Numbered from the stretch's first letter, positions 1-8,718 are shown. The stretch is DNA of 64,000 nucleotides from Methylobacterium amylolyticum (GCF_030700245.1 NZ_JAUYZI010000010.1:81106-145105); one strand, 5' to 3'. A program made the numbers and translations. Notes: generated by a model not told the origin, from the sequence alone.

Positions 1-423
1 GGAGCCCTTGCCGTCCTTGCGCGCCCCATCCTTGCGCGCCTTGGCCGCCTTCTCGGCCGCCGCCTTGGGCTGCTTCGAGAACTGCTTGCCCTTCCTCGTG
101 TCGGCGCGCTTCTTGGCGGTCGAGTCCGCGTATTCCTTGTCGGTGAGGTCGGCGCGGGCCTTCTTCGGCAGGTAGCGCTCGCCGGTCTTGCCGCTCTCCT
201 CACCCGACTTCGTGCCCCACTCCTCGTCGGTCCACTGCTTGAGGTGGTTGTCGCCGCTCTTCTTGCCCTTGTAGCCGCCGCCCTCCTTCTTGTACTCGGA
301 TGTGGCCATCTGCGCCTTGCGGGCGGACCACTGGCCGGGCTTGCCGCCCTTGGCCGATTTCGTGACCTTCTCCTTCACGTCCTCCCAAAGCTTCGGGTCG
401 GTCTTCTTGGCTGTGCCCGCCAT
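1..423 (-). CDS. DUF5872-type lysine-rich protein (C-terminus off window)
   Basis: Reading leftward from the ATG at 423 gives 141 codons without a stop before the window edge, so the C-terminus is missing. The protein is very rich in Lys, Gly and Glu. It carries the ordered motifs GGKPGQWSARKAQ, EEWGTKSG, GERYLPKKAR and GKQFSKQPK, which I recognise as the DUF5872 family of small basic proteins. These are often labelled DNA-binding, but no function is proven. The tail becomes a low-complexity Lys/Ala run (AAAEKAAKARK) like a histone H1 tail. It is transcribed divergently from argC. The family call is from memory of the motif order; the function is unknown. Confidence 0.75.
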   Translation of the reverse strand, partial: MAGTAKKTDPKLWEDVKEKVTKSAKGGKPGQWSARKAQMATSEYKKEGGGYKGKKSGDNHLKQWTDEEWGTKSGEESGKTGERYLPKKARADLTDKEYADSTAKKRADTRKGKQFSKQPKAAAEKAAKARKDGARKDGKGS

Positions 424-517
424 CGTTGCATCTCCGGATTCAGGTTGCGCGACTAAAGCGGAGGCCCCCGGCGCCGTTCCCGCGGCCCCGGTGCGCGGGT
501 GTGGACGGATCCGGCCG

Positions 518-546
518 TTGACAGGCGCACGCCCAGCAGCCACCTG
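518..546 (+). promoter_or_regulatory. possible sigma-70-type promoter for argC
   Basis: A perfect TTGACA lies at 518-523, followed after 17 bases by CACCTG, a weak match to a -10 element. It is in the divergent gap between the DUF5872 gene and argC, 46 bases before the argC start. Only the -35 half is convincing. Confidence 0.25.
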
Positions 547-592
547 CCGCCTGCGACGACCGGGCGCGGGCCCGGCGGGATGAGCATGAGCG

Positions 593-1552
593 ATGGGCGA
601 AGAGGCGAAGACCGGTCCGGTGCGGCCGAGCGTGTTCATCGACGGCGAGGCCGGGACCACCGGGCTCGGCATCCGCGAGCGCCTGGAGCGCGAGGGCCGC
701 GTGACGCTGCGCTCGATCGCGCCGGAGCAGCGCAAGGACCCGGAGGCCAAGCGCGCGCTGCTCGCCGCGGTCGACCTCGTGGTGCTGTGCCTGCCGGACG
801 CCGCCGCCCGCGAGACCGTGGCGCTCGCCGACTCGCTCCCCGAGGGCGGCCCCAAGGTGCTCGACGCCAGCACCGCCCACCGGGTCAGTCCCGGCTGGGT
901 CTACGGCTTCCCGGAACTCAGCCGGGCGCAGGGGCCGGCGGTCGCCCGCGCCCGGCGGGTGGCCAATCCCGGCTGCTACCCCACCGGCGGCATCGCCCTG
1001 CTGCGGCCGCTGGTCGAGGGCGGGCTGATCCCGGCCGACTTCCCCCTCAGCGTCAACGCGGTCAGCGGCTACAGCGGCGGCGGCAAGGCGATGATCGAGG
1101 ATTACGAGGCCGGCCGCGCCCCGCCCTTCCAGCTCTACGGTCTCGGCTTCGCGCACAAGCACGTGCCGGAGTTGCAGACCTATAGCGGGCTCACCCGCCG
1201 GCCGATCTTCGTGCCCTCGGTCGGCAACTTCCGCCAGGGCATGCTGGTGAGCGTGCCCCTCCACCTCGACGCCCTGCCGGGCCGGCCCTCGGCGGCCGAC
1301 CTCGAGGCGGCTTTGGTCGCGTGGTACGCCGGCCAGCCGCTGGTGCAGGTGGTGGAGGGCGCCGCCACCGGCTCCCACCGTGAAAAGCTCGAGGCGGAGG
1401 ATCTCAACGACACCGACCGGCTGGAGCTGCGGGTGTTCGGCTCGGCCGAGCACGGGCAGGCGGTGCTGGTCGCGCGCCTCGACAATCTCGGCAAGGGCGC
1501 CTCGGGGGCGGCGGTGCAGAACCTCGGGCTGATGCTCGGGCTGGATGGGTAG
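593..1552 (+). CDS. argC: N-acetyl-gamma-glutamyl-phosphate reductase (type 2)
   Basis: This cytosolic enzyme reduces N-acetylglutamyl-5-phosphate to the semialdehyde with NADPH in arginine biosynthesis. The N-terminus shows the nucleotide-binding stretch [10 protein letters not shown] (residues 15-24), and the catalytic Cys lies in NPGCYP (about C128). At 319 residues it matches the shorter type 2 ArgC rather than the longer form. Two nearby ATGs (580, 586) are out of frame, so ATG 593 is the start; no strong ribosome site precedes it. It stands alone on its strand here. argE, another arginine gene, lies at 61.3 kb, so the pathway is scattered. Confidence 0.93.
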   Translation: MGEEAKTGPVRPSVFIDGEAGTTGLGIRERLEREGRVTLRSIAPEQRKDPEAKRALLAAVDLVVLCLPDAAARETVALADSLPEGGPKVLDASTAHRVSPGWVYGFPELSRAQGPAVARARRVANPGCYPTGGIALLRPLVEGGLIPADFPLSVNAVSGYSGGGKAMIEDYEAGRAPPFQLYGLGFAHKHVPELQTYSGLTRRPIFVPSVGNFRQGMLVSVPLHLDALPGRPSAADLEAALVAWYAGQPLVQVVEGAATGSHREKLEAEDLNDTDRLELRVFGSAEHGQAVLVARLDNLGKGASGAAVQNLGLMLGLDG

Positions 1553-1931
1553 GGCATCGGAACCAACGAGAAATTGCCTCGCGTCGGGGCTCCGCTATAC
1601 CGGGTCCCGGAAGGCATGCGGCGCAGTCGACGCTCGCAGATCGGCACGGCCGGATCTGCAACCTGCGCCGTCCCTCCCCCCTCTGCGGGGGAGGGTGGCC
1701 CTCGCGTGAGCGAGGGTCGGGAGAGGGGAGAGACGGTGCCGGACGCGGCGCACGGCATCGGCCGCCGCGATCGTGCCGGAAGCCGGGCTCCCCTCTCCCG
1801 ACGCCCTGCGGGCGCCACCCTCTCCCGCAGAGGGGAGAGGGCATGCGCACGCATCGCCGGGATATTACCGTCCGGGGCGGGCATTGTCCGGTCCCGAACG
1901 GACACGCGTTGAGGACAGCGGGAGAGGGACG
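1553..1931. other. gene-free stretch argC-qor
   Basis: This 379-base gap holds no supported gene. Most of it (1671-1840) is a palindromic family A repeat. The rest shows no clear promoter, and the last bases give a good ribosome site (GGGAGAGGG) for the next gene. Confidence 0.7.
1671..1840. repeat. palindromic intergenic repeat, family A copy 1
   Basis: The left end (CCCTCCCCCCTCTGCGGGG, then GAGGGTGGCC and GGGTCGGGAGAGGGGAG) is mirrored by the right end (CTCCCCTCTCCCGA, GCCACCCTCTCCCGCAGAGG). Together they make a long imperfect inverted repeat with a variable core. Related copies lie at 5951-6114 and 58091-58320. Confidence 0.85.
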
Positions 1932-2909
1932 ATGCCGAAGGCGATCCGGGTCTACGAGTACGGCGGCCCCGAGGTGATGAAGTACGAGGATGTTCCGCTC
2001 GCCGAGCCGGGCAAGGGGCAGATCCGCGTCCGGCAGGAGGCGGCGGGCGTCAACTTCATCGACATCTACTTCCGCACCGGCGCCTACAAGTCGCCGCACA
2101 TGCCCTACACCCCCGGCAAGGAGGGCGCGGGCACGGTCTCGGCGGTGGGCGAGGGCGTGACCGGCTTCAAGGTCGGCGACCGGGTGGCCTACGGCTCGGC
2201 GCCGGACGGCTGCTACGCGGAGGAGGCGGTGATCCCGGCCGCCGCCGCCGTGGCGATGCCGGACGGGGTCGACGCGCAGACCGCCGCGGCGATGATGCTC
2301 AAGGGCCTGACCGCCGAGTACCTCCTGTACCGGACCTACGCGGTGAAGCCCGGCGACACGATCCTCTGGCACGCGGCGGCCGGCGGCGTCGGGCTGATCG
2401 CCTGCCAGTGGGCCAAGCACCTCGGCGCCACGGTGATCGGCACCGCGGGCAGCGCCGAGAAGGCTGAGCTGGCCAAGCGCAACGGCTGCGACCACGTGAT
2501 CCTCTACCGCGAGGAGGACGTGGCCAAGCGGGTGCGCGAGATCACCGGCGGCAAGGGCGTGCCGGTGGTCTACGACGGCGTCGGCCAGTCGACCCTGATG
2601 GGCTCGCTGGACAGCCTCGCCCCCACCGGCCTGCTCGCGAGCTTCGGCTCGGCCTCCGGGCCGATCACCGGGCTCGACCTCGGCCTGCTCGCGGCCAAGG
2701 GCTCGCTCTACGTGACCCGCCCGACGCTCGCGACCTTCGCGAGCCGGCGCGAGGTGCTGGACGAGGCCGCCGGCCGCCTGTTCGCCGCCGTGACCTCCGG
2801 CGCGGTGAAGATCGCGGTCAACGCGGTGCGCCCGCTGTCGGACGCCGTCGGCGTCCACCGCGACCTCGCCGGCCGCGAGACCACCGGCTCCACCGTCCTG
2901 GTGCCGTGA
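1932..2909 (+). CDS. qor: NADPH:quinone oxidoreductase (zeta-crystallin family)
   Basis: A 325-residue, zinc-independent medium-chain dehydrogenase/reductase. Members reduce quinones or alkenals with NADPH in the cytosol. The N-terminal GroES-like part contains GVNFIDIYFRTGAYK and PYTPGKEGAGTV. The Rossmann part contains LWHAAAGGVGLIACQWAKHLGA. No catalytic zinc-ligand set is visible, as expected for quinone oxidoreductases. ATG 1932 has the ribosome site GGGAGAGGG just upstream. An open frame continues upstream into the repeat but is not needed for a full-length protein. The true substrate is unknown. Confidence 0.88.
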   Translation: MPKAIRVYEYGGPEVMKYEDVPLAEPGKGQIRVRQEAAGVNFIDIYFRTGAYKSPHMPYTPGKEGAGTVSAVGEGVTGFKVGDRVAYGSAPDGCYAEEAVIPAAAAVAMPDGVDAQTAAAMMLKGLTAEYLLYRTYAVKPGDTILWHAAAGGVGLIACQWAKHLGATVIGTAGSAEKAELAKRNGCDHVILYREEDVAKRVREITGGKGVPVVYDGVGQSTLMGSLDSLAPTGLLASFGSASGPITGLDLGLLAAKGSLYVTRPTLATFASRREVLDEAAGRLFAAVTSGAVKIAVNAVRPLSDAVGVHRDLAGRETTGSTVLVP

Positions 2910-2982
2910 GCGGCCGATCCGGGAGAGCGGGCCCCGCCCGCGCCCGCCGGGGGGCCCGCCCCCCGGCACCCCGGGGTCTCCC

Positions 2983-3621
2983 GTGACCCCGGGGCACGCC
3001 GACCTGCTGCTCGTCGTCGACGTGCAGGTCGACTTCATGGCAGGCGGCGCCCTGCCGGTACCGGACGGCGACGCGGTGGTCGCGCCGATCAACGCGCTCC
3101 AGACGAAGTTCGGGCAGGTGGCGCTGACGCAGGACTGGCACCCGCCGGGCCACGTCTCGTTCGCGGCGCACCACCCGGGCCGGGCCCCGTTCGAGCGGGT
3201 GCGGCTGCCCTACGGCGACCAGACCCTGTGGCCGTCCCACTGCGTCCGCGGCACACCGGGCGCCGCCTTCGCCCCGGGCCTCGACACCGGGTTCGCGGAC
3301 CTCGTGGTGCGCAAGGGGACGCACTTCACCGTCGACAGCTACTCGGCCTTCCTGGAGGCCGACCGCACCACCCGCACCGGGCTCGCCGGGGCGCTGCGCG
3401 AGCGTGGCGTCACCCGGCTGACCCTGTGCGGGCTCGCCACGGATTTCTGCGTGCTGTGGAGCGCGCTGGACGCCCGCGACGCCGGCTTCGCCGTGGTGGT
3501 GGTGGAGGACGCGGTGCGGGGCATCGACGCGCCCTCGCCCGCCGGCGGCTCGGTGGCCGAGGCCTGGGCGCGGATGGCGGCGGCGGGCGTGCACCGGGTC
3601 CGGATGGCGGAGATCGACTGA
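2983..3621 (+). CDS. pncA: nicotinamidase
   Basis: Hydrolyses nicotinamide to nicotinate in the NAD salvage pathway. The isochorismatase-fold catalytic triad is visible: Asp13 in VVDVQVDF, Lys111 in VVRKGTH and Cys156 in LATDFCVLWS. Metal-ligand candidates are D51/H53 (QDWHPPGH) and H86 (WPSHCVRG). The 212-residue length is typical. The GTG at 2983 starts directly before the conserved N-terminus and no ATG is available nearer. It lies 73 bases after qor on the same strand. A family B repeat follows it. Confidence 0.92.
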   Translation: MTPGHADLLLVVDVQVDFMAGGALPVPDGDAVVAPINALQTKFGQVALTQDWHPPGHVSFAAHHPGRAPFERVRLPYGDQTLWPSHCVRGTPGAAFAPGLDTGFADLVVRKGTHFTVDSYSAFLEADRTTRTGLAGALRERGVTRLTLCGLATDFCVLWSALDARDAGFAVVVVEDAVRGIDAPSPAGGSVAEAWARMAAAGVHRVRMAEID

Positions 3622-3636
3622 GGCGCGCGGAAGATC

Positions 3637-3748
3637 GGGTTTCGAGAGGGCCGCGCCCTGTCCCAGGGCTTGGGGCGGAGCCCCACCATCTTCAGGGCTC
3701 CGCCCTGAAAACCCGCCGAAGGGCACAGCCCTTCGGGATCCCCGTTTC
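3637..3748. repeat. palindromic intergenic repeat, family B copy 1
   Basis: Starts GGGTTTCGAGAGGG and contains nested hairpins such as GGGCGGAGCCCC, CAGGGCTCCGCCCTG and CCGAAGGGCACAGCCCTTCGG. It ends GGGATCCCCGTTTC. Four more copies lie at 13675, 16494, 52403 and 62459, in both orientations and always at gene ends. Confidence 0.9.
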
Positions 3749-3824
3749 CGATGCATCGGGCGAACCGCCGCAGGCCCGGGACCGGGCGGTGTGCTCCGCG
3801 TTGCCCCCTCAGCCAGGAGGTAGC

Positions 3825-4025
3825 ATGTCGAACAAGCACGCCAAGACCGAGACCCCGACCGACGCCGATCTCAAGGGCAATCCCGGCATCGGCACGTCCA
3901 AGGGGATGAGCGGGGCCGACCCGGAGGACCTGGAGGCGGATTCCACCTTCGAGGGCGACGTGGCGAACGAGACGCGGCTGGACGGCGGCATCGACCCCGA
4001 CCACCGGGGCCGCACCAACAAGTAA
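3825..4025 (+). CDS. small hydrophilic hypothetical protein
   Basis: A 66-residue acidic, charged protein (MSNKHAKTETPTDADLKGNP at the start) with no hydrophobic segment and many Asp, Glu, Gly and Thr. It is probably cytosolic and largely disordered. ATG 3825 has a perfect AGGAGG five bases upstream, which strongly supports real translation. It is convergent with dinB, leaving 21 bases between the stops. I do not recognise a domain. The composition is like that of small stress-associated alphaproteobacterial proteins, but that is inference only. Confidence 0.7.
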   Translation: MSNKHAKTETPTDADLKGNPGIGTSKGMSGADPEDLEADSTFEGDVANETRLDGGIDPDHRGRTNK

Positions 4026-4046
4026 GGGCGCCGCGCCGGCCCGGCC

Positions 4047-5126
4047 TCAGAGCCCGAGGCCGAGCTGGCGCGGGGGCTCCGCCGCCTCCCGCTCGAAGCC
4101 CGAGAGCGACACCCCGATCAGCCGGGCGCTGCGCCGCAGGGGAAACAGGCCGGCGAGCAGGTCGAGGCCGATCCGCTCCAGCTCCGCCCGCTCCGCGACG
4201 GGGGCGGAGAGGGAGCGGGCGCGGGTGACGAGGGAGAAGTCGGAGAACTTGAGCTTCAGCGTCACGGTCCGCCCGCGCATCGCCTTGGCCTCGGCCGTGC
4301 GCCAGACCTTGTCGAGCATGGGCGCCAGCCGCTCGGCCAGCACCGCGTAGGCGGCGGTGTCGTCGGAGAAGGTGGTCTCGGCGCCGATCGACTTGCGCTC
4401 CCGGTGCGCCCGCACCGGCCGCTCGTCGGTCCCGCGGGCGACCGCGTGATAGTAGGCCCCGGCCGAGCCGAAGGCGTCGCGCAGGGCCTCCAGGCTCCAG
4501 GCGCGCAGGTCGGCGCCGGTGTGGATGCCGAGCCGCTTCATCTTGGTCTCGGTCACCGGCCCGACCCCGTGGAAGCGGCCGATCGGCAGGGCGGCGACGA
4601 AGTCCGGGCCCATGGCCGGGGTGATCACGAACAGCGCGTCGGGCTTGCGGTGGTCCGAGGCGACCTTGGCCAGGAACTTGTTGTAGGAGACCCCGGCCGA
4701 GGCGACGAGGCCGGTCCGCTCCAGGATCTCCGCCCGGATCGCCCGGGCGACGGCGGTCGCCGTGGGAAGCCCCGACAGGTTGTCGGTCACGTCGAGATAG
4801 GCCTCGTCCAGCGCCACCGGCTCGATCGCCTCGGTGTGGCGGGCGAAGACCGCGCGGATCTCCTCGGACACCGCCCGGTAGACCTCGAAGCGCGGCTTCA
4901 CGAACACGAGGTCCGGGCACAGCCGCCGGGCGGTGGCGGACGGCATCGCCGAGCGCACGCCGAAGGCGCGGGCCGCGTAGCTCGCCGCCATCACCACGCC
5001 GCGCTCCCGCGAGCCGCCGACCGCCAGCGGCAGACCGCGCAAGGCGGGCTCGTCCCGCTGCTCGACGGAGGCGTAGAACGCGTCCATGTCGATGTGGATG
5101 ATCTTCCGGAGCGCCGGCCCCGTCAT
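4047..5126 (-). CDS. dinB: DNA polymerase IV (Y family)
   Basis: A translesion DNA polymerase. The metal-binding motif HIDMDAFYASVEQRD is at residues 11-25 and the second acidic pair is D107/E108 in VALDEAYLDV. Thumb and helix-hairpin-helix signatures follow (SYNKFLAKVASDHRKPD; FHGVGPVTETKMKRLGI). ATG 5126 gives 359 residues and has GAGG a few bases upstream. A GTG at 5141 would add five residues but would sit only 9 bases from the SOS box at 5150-5164 and lacks a ribosome site, so I prefer 5126. LexA regulation is predicted from that box. Confidence 0.95.
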   Translation of the reverse strand: MTGPALRKIIHIDMDAFYASVEQRDEPALRGLPLAVGGSRERGVVMAASYAARAFGVRSAMPSATARRLCPDLVFVKPRFEVYRAVSEEIRAVFARHTEAIEPVALDEAYLDVTDNLSGLPTATAVARAIRAEILERTGLVASAGVSYNKFLAKVASDHRKPDALFVITPAMGPDFVAALPIGRFHGVGPVTETKMKRLGIHTGADLRAWSLEALRDAFGSAGAYYHAVARGTDERPVRAHRERKSIGAETTFSDDTAAYAVLAERLAPMLDKVWRTAEAKAMRGRTVTLKLKFSDFSLVTRARSLSAPVAERAELERIGLDLLAGLFPLRRSARLIGVSLSGFEREAAEPPRQLGLGL

Positions 5127-5149
5127 CGCCGCCTCGGGCACGCCTGTCG

Positions 5150-5164
5150 GTTCCCGATCCGTTC
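5150..5164 (-). promoter_or_regulatory. SOS box (LexA operator) of dinB
   Basis: The plus strand reads GTTCCCGATCCGTTC, an exact match to the alphaproteobacterial LexA pattern GTTC-N7-GTTC. It lies 24 bases upstream of the preferred dinB ATG, a position where a repressor would block transcription. Confidence 0.8.
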
Positions 5165-5236
5165 CAGATGCGCGGCGCCCGGGTCAAGCCGGGCGGGGGC
5201 GGCGACCACAGGCGATTGGCCGCTCGCGGGACGGTC

Positions 5237-5644
5237 CTATCCCACCCGCCGCCGGAACGGCCAGTCGATCAGGCCGCCGGCCCAGAGGGCGGCCCAGACG
5301 AAGACCGGCTGAAACGCCAGCCGCGGCCCGTGATACCACCAGGAATCGGGGATGCCGGCGATGTGCACGTGTTCCAGCGCGTGCTTGAGGTTGGCCGGGT
5401 AGACGCAGACCGCGTAGAGGGCGAGGCCGACCGCCGCCGCCCGGCGGAAGGAGCGGGTCAGCAGCCCGATCGCCCCGGCGATCTCGCACAGGCCGGTGGC
5501 GAGGATGACGAGCCGCGGCTCCGGCACCCAGTCCGGCATCAGCGGCAGCATCGTGTCCGTCGCCACCAGATGGACCACGCCGATGACCGCGTAGAGGGCG
5601 GCGAGCCCGTAGCGCAGCCCGGCGCGACCCCGTCCCGCGCTCAC
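5237..5644 (-). CDS. DoxX-family membrane protein
   Basis: A 135-residue integral membrane protein with about four hydrophobic segments (LAALYAVIGVVHLV; LVILATGLCEIAGAIGLLT; AAVGLALYAVCVYPANL; VFVWAALWAGGLIDW). The motif VYPANLKHALEH is seen in DoxX-like proteins of this type. The GTG start at 5644 overlaps the pabC stop as GTGA, so it is translationally coupled as the last gene of the pab operon. A longer upstream frame runs antisense-like through pabC and is rejected as the start. The function within a folate operon is unknown. Confidence 0.85.
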   Translation of the reverse strand: MSAGRGRAGLRYGLAALYAVIGVVHLVATDTMLPLMPDWVPEPRLVILATGLCEIAGAIGLLTRSFRRAAAVGLALYAVCVYPANLKHALEHVHIAGIPDSWWYHGPRLAFQPVFVWAALWAGGLIDWPFRRRVG

Positions 5645-6711
5645 GCGACCTGCTCCGCATCGACGCCGCAGGACCGGGCGACCGCCGCGCGCAGGGCCGC
5701 GATCAGGCGCCCGACCGCCGGGTGCGCGGCGCTGGCGTAGGTGGTCGTGCCGAGTGCGGTGACCGGGGCGAGCAGGCGCAGGGCGTTGGTGACGAACACC
5801 GCCTCGGCGCCGCGCAGCTCGTCGAGGCTCAGCGACCGCTCCTCCACCGCGAGCCCGCAGGCGGGGGCGAGCGCCAGCACCTGGGCGCGGGTGATGCCGG
5901 CGAGCACGCCGTCGGAGAGGGGGGGCGTGACGAGGCGGAGACGCCCGTCCTCCCTCCCCCCTCTGCGGGGGAGGGTGGCCCCCGAAGGGGGTCGGGTGAG
6001 GGGCGGCGCGACGCTGGAGGATGCAGCACCCGGCGCGACCTCTCCGGAGATGGCGCTCCCCTCTCCCGACCCTCGCTGACGCGAGGGCCACCCTCCCCCG
6101 CAGAGGGGGGAGGGCGCGTGCGCGGCGGCGTCGCGCGCGGCGTCGGTACCGGTGGCACTCACCAGCACACAGAAAACATTGCCCGTCCCCGCGCAGGCCA
6201 CCGCCCCGCGGGTGTTGCAGAACAAGGCCTCGTCGAACCCCGCGGCGGCGGCCTCGCGGGCGGCCAGCACCGCGTCGAGGTAGCCGAGCGTCTTGTGGCG
6301 GGCGGCGGGGGAGGTGTCGTTGCGGGCGATCCCCGTCGGCCAGAGGCGCAGGGGCGCGAAGGCCAGTGCCCGGCTGCTCGGGGCGGCGACGGCGAACAGG
6401 GTCGGGCGCGGGTCGTCCGGGGGCTTGAGGCCGCGGGGGCCGGCGCCGCGGGTGAGGGTGGTGCGGATCGCGAGCCGCGCGCCGCGCGCCGCCAGCGCCC
6501 GCATCGCCCCGCGGATCGCCTGCCCGTCGGCGGGGATGCCGAGGGCCTCGGCGGAAGCCGCGAGCCGCTCGACATGGGCCGCCTCGAAGGCGATCCGGCC
6601 GTCGAGGGCCAGCGCCGTGTCGAACAGGCCGTCGCCGAGCGTCAGGCCGCGGTCGGCGTGGTCGAGGGGCGCGATCGTGCCCTCGTGGACGCGCCCGTCA
6701 CGCCACAGCAT
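5641..6711 (-). CDS. pabC: aminodeoxychorismate lyase-like class IV aminotransferase with in-frame repeat insert
   Basis: A PLP enzyme expected to convert 4-amino-4-deoxychorismate to 4-aminobenzoate and pyruvate. It has GLTLGDGLFDT at residues 22-32, the PLP lysine in RHKTLGYLDAVLA (K140) and the conserved NTRGAVACAGTGNVF. Normally the chain would continue into RLVTPPLSDGVLAGITR. Here about 70 residues (roughly 184-256) encoded by a family A palindromic repeat interrupt it, so the protein is 356 rather than about 280 residues. The frame stays open across the repeat. ATG 6711 overlaps the end of pabA by 14 bases. A branched-chain aminotransferase is a possible alternative, but the pabBA context favours PabC. 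Confidence 0.88.
   Translation of the reverse strand: MLWRDGRVHEGTIAPLDHADRGLTLGDGLFDTALALDGRIAFEAAHVERLAASAEALGIPADGQAIRGAMRALAARGARLAIRTTLTRGAGPRGLKPPDDPRPTLFAVAAPSSRALAFAPLRLWPTGIARNDTSPAARHKTLGYLDAVLAAREAAAAGFDEALFCNTRGAVACAGTGNVFCVLVSATGTDAARDAAAHAPSPLCGGGWPSRQRGSGEGSAISGEVAPGAASSSVAPPLTRPPSGATLPRRGGREDGRLRLVTPPLSDGVLAGITRAQVLALAPACGLAVEERSLSLDELRGAEAVFVTNALRLLAPVTALGTTTYASAAHPAVGRLIAALRAAVARSCGVDAEQVA
5951..6114. repeat. palindromic repeat, family A copy 2, inside pabC
   Basis: Begins CCCTCCCCCCTCTGCGGGG and ends CGCAGAGGGGGGAGGG. The flanking arms GGGTCGGGTGAGGGG and CCCCTCTCCCGACCC face each other. The core (GCGACGCTGGAGGATG ... GCGACCTCTC) recurs in inverted orientation in the copy near 58.2 kb. 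Unlike the other copies it lies inside a coding region. Confidence 0.9.
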
Positions 6712-7309
6712 CGTCAGGCCCCCGCCCAGCCCGCCACGTGCGGGCGAGATCCAAAAAGTTGGAAAAAATCGTGTGGCCGCCCTCGGTCAGCACCGATTCC
6801 GGGTGGAACTGCACGCCGTAGGTCGGGTGGGCGACGTGGGAGAGGGCCATCACCTCGCCCTCGGCCGAGCGGGCATCGACGGTGAGGGCCGTCTCCATCC
6901 CGGGCTGCGGGGCGACCACGAGGGAGTGGTAGCGCCCGACCGGCATCGGGTCGGGCAGGCCGGCGAACAGGCGCGTGCCCCCGTGCGCCACCGGCGTCGC
7001 CTGCCCGTGGAGCGGACGGACCGCCCGCTCGACCCGGCCGCCGAAGGCCGCGCCGATCGCCTGGTGGCCGAGGCAGACGCCGAGGATCGGCACGGCGCCC
7101 GACAGCTCCCGGATCGCCGGCAGCGACACCCCGGCCTCGGCCGGCGTGCACGGGCCCGGCGAGATCACCAGCGCGTCGGGCGCGAGCGCCCGGATGCCGG
7201 CCACGTCGAGCGCGTCGTTGCGGGCGACGCGGACGCTCGCGCCGAGCTCTTCCAGGTAGCGCACGACGTTGAAGACGAAGGAATCGTAGTTGTCGAGGAC
7301 GAGGATCAT
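6698..7309 (-). CDS. pabA: aminodeoxychorismate/anthranilate synthase glutamine amidotransferase subunit
   Basis: A class I glutamine amidotransferase of 203 residues that supplies ammonia to Pab[15 protein letters not shown] opens the protein, the oxyanion region is SPGPCTPAEAG, and the nucleophile Cys lies in GVCLGHQAIG. The His-Glu pair is in YGVQFHPESV. ATG 7309 overlaps the pabB stop as ATGA. A longer open frame upstream is only antisense-like sequence of pabB. TrpG is the alternative name, but the pabB and pabC neighbours favour PabA. Confidence 0.93.
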   Translation of the reverse strand: MILVLDNYDSFVFNVVRYLEELGASVRVARNDALDVAGIRALAPDALVISPGPCTPAEAGVSLPAIRELSGAVPILGVCLGHQAIGAAFGGRVERAVRPLHGQATPVAHGGTRLFAGLPDPMPVGRYHSLVVAPQPGMETALTVDARSAEGEVMALSHVAHPTYGVQFHPESVLTEGGHTIFSNFLDLARTWRAGRGPDDAVA

Positions 7310-8718
7310 GCGAACGCCTCGAACACCCGGGCGGCCTTGGCCAGGGTCTCGTCGTACTCGGGGCCCGCCTCCGAGAGCAGCGTCACCCCGCCCCCGGCCT
7401 GGAGCACGGCGGTCGAGGCGTCCATGAACACGGTGCGGATGGCGATGGAGGTGTCGAGCCCGCCGTCGAAGCCGATCCGGCCGATGGCGCCGCAGTAGAT
7501 CTCCCGGGCGTCCTCCTCGATCTCGCCGATGATCTCCATCGCCCGGATCTTCGGGGCACCGGTGATCGAGCCCCCCGGGAAGGTGTTCTCCAGGAGGTCG
7601 AGTCCGTCGAGGCCGGGCCGGAGCGTGCCGGTCACCACCGAGGTGAGGTGGTGGACGCCCGCGTAGGTCTCCAGCCCGCACAGGGTCGGCACCGCGACGC
7701 TGCCCGGCTCGCAGACCCGGGAGAGGTCGTTGCGCAGGAGGTCAACGATCATCACGTTCTCGGCCCGGTCCTTCACCGAGGCGACCAGCGCCTCGGCCGC
7801 CGCCCGGTCGGCCTCGGGGTCGGGCAGGCGGCGGGCGGTGCCCTTGATCGGCCGGGTCTCGACCCGGCGGCCGTCGAGGCTCACGAAGCGCTCAGGGGAC
7901 GACGAGGCCACGCTCAGGCCCTCGTAGGCCAGGTAGGCGCCGAAGGTCGCGGGGTTGGCCGCGCGCAGCCGCCGGTAGAGCGCGAACGGGTCGAATCCCG
8001 CGGGCAGGTCGGCGGCGAAGCGCTGGGCGATGTTGGCCTGATAGATGTCGCCGGCGCGGATGTATTCTTTGACCTTTTCCACGGCCAGTTCATACGTTTG
8101 GCGGGAGAAGTTCGAGCGCCACGCGAGCGGCGCGGGGGGCGGGGACGCCGCCAAGTCTCCGGGTCCGGCGAGGAGTTGGGCGAAGCGGTCGAGGCGTTGC
8201 TCCGCCCGGGCGGCCCGGGCGGCCGGCTCGGTCTCCGGGAAGCCGGTGGCGACGAGGCGGCAGGTGCCCGCGGCGTGGTCGATCGCCAGCACCGTGTCGT
8301 AGAGGTTCAGCGCGATGTCGTCGGTCAGCCCCGCCCGCCGGGCCGGGGCGGGGACGCGCTCCAGGCAGGCGCCGAGATCGTAGGCGAGGTAGCCGATCGC
8401 CCCGCCCGGGAACGGCTCGGACCCGGGCGCGACCCGGTAGGGGGCGAGGCAGGCGCGCAGGGCCTCGATCGGACCGCCGGGCACCGGGCGCCCGTCGAGC
8501 GCGGCGGCGCCGTCCCGGTAGCGGAAGCGGGCGAACGGGTCGGCGGCCACCACCGAGTGGCGCCCCAGCGTCGGGTGCGCCATCGCGCTGTCGAGGAAGG
8601 CGAGCCCCGGCAGGTGCCGCAGCCGCGCAGCGGCGGCGACCGCATCGAGGGGCGGGATCTCGCGGGTCCAGATCTCGCGGGTCCGGACTTCTCGGGTCGG
8701 CGTCTCTCGGGTCGGCAT
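7306..8718 (-). CDS. pabB: aminodeoxychorismate synthase component I
   Basis: A chorismate-binding enzyme. C-terminal family motifs are visible: [41 protein letters not shown] with an internal RAEN, and [20 protein letters not shown]. It aminates chorismate with ammonia from PabA. ATG 8718 gives 470 residues, and a GTG at 8772 would add 18. Neither has a good ribosome site. Right after ATG 8718 the chain carries four TRE-type units encoded by 15-bp repeats. It is the first gene of the pabB-pabA-pabC-DoxX run. Confidence 0.92.
   Translation of the reverse strand: MPTRETPTREVRTREIWTREIPPLDAVAAAARLRHLPGLAFLDSAMAHPTLGRHSVVAADPFARFRYRDGAAALDGRPVPGGPIEALRACLAPYRVAPGSEPFPGGAIGYLAYDLGACLERVPAPARRAGLTDDIALNLYDTVLAIDHAAGTCRLVATGFPETEPAARAARAEQRLDRFAQLLAGPGDLAASPPPAPLAWRSNFSRQTYELAVEKVKEYIRAGDIYQANIAQRFAADLPAGFDPFALYRRLRAANPATFGAYLAYEGLSVASSSPERFVSLDGRRVETRPIKGTARRLPDPEADRAAAEALVASVKDRAENVMIVDLLRNDLSRVCEPGSVAVPTLCGLETYAGVHHLTSVVTGTLRPGLDGLDLLENTFPGGSITGAPKIRAMEIIGEIEEDAREIYCGAIGRIGFDGGLDTSIAIRTVFMDASTAVLQAGGGVTLLSEAGPEYDETLAKAARVFEAFA
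8656..8715 (-). repeat. 15-bp tandem repeat at the pabB N-terminus
   Basis: Four direct 15-bp units, for example GATCTCGCGGGTCCA at 8656 and GATCTCGCGGGTCCG at 8671, then two diverged copies. They encode the TRE-containing start of PabB ([20 protein letters not shown]). Unit length is a multiple of three, so copy changes keep the frame. Confidence 0.85.
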
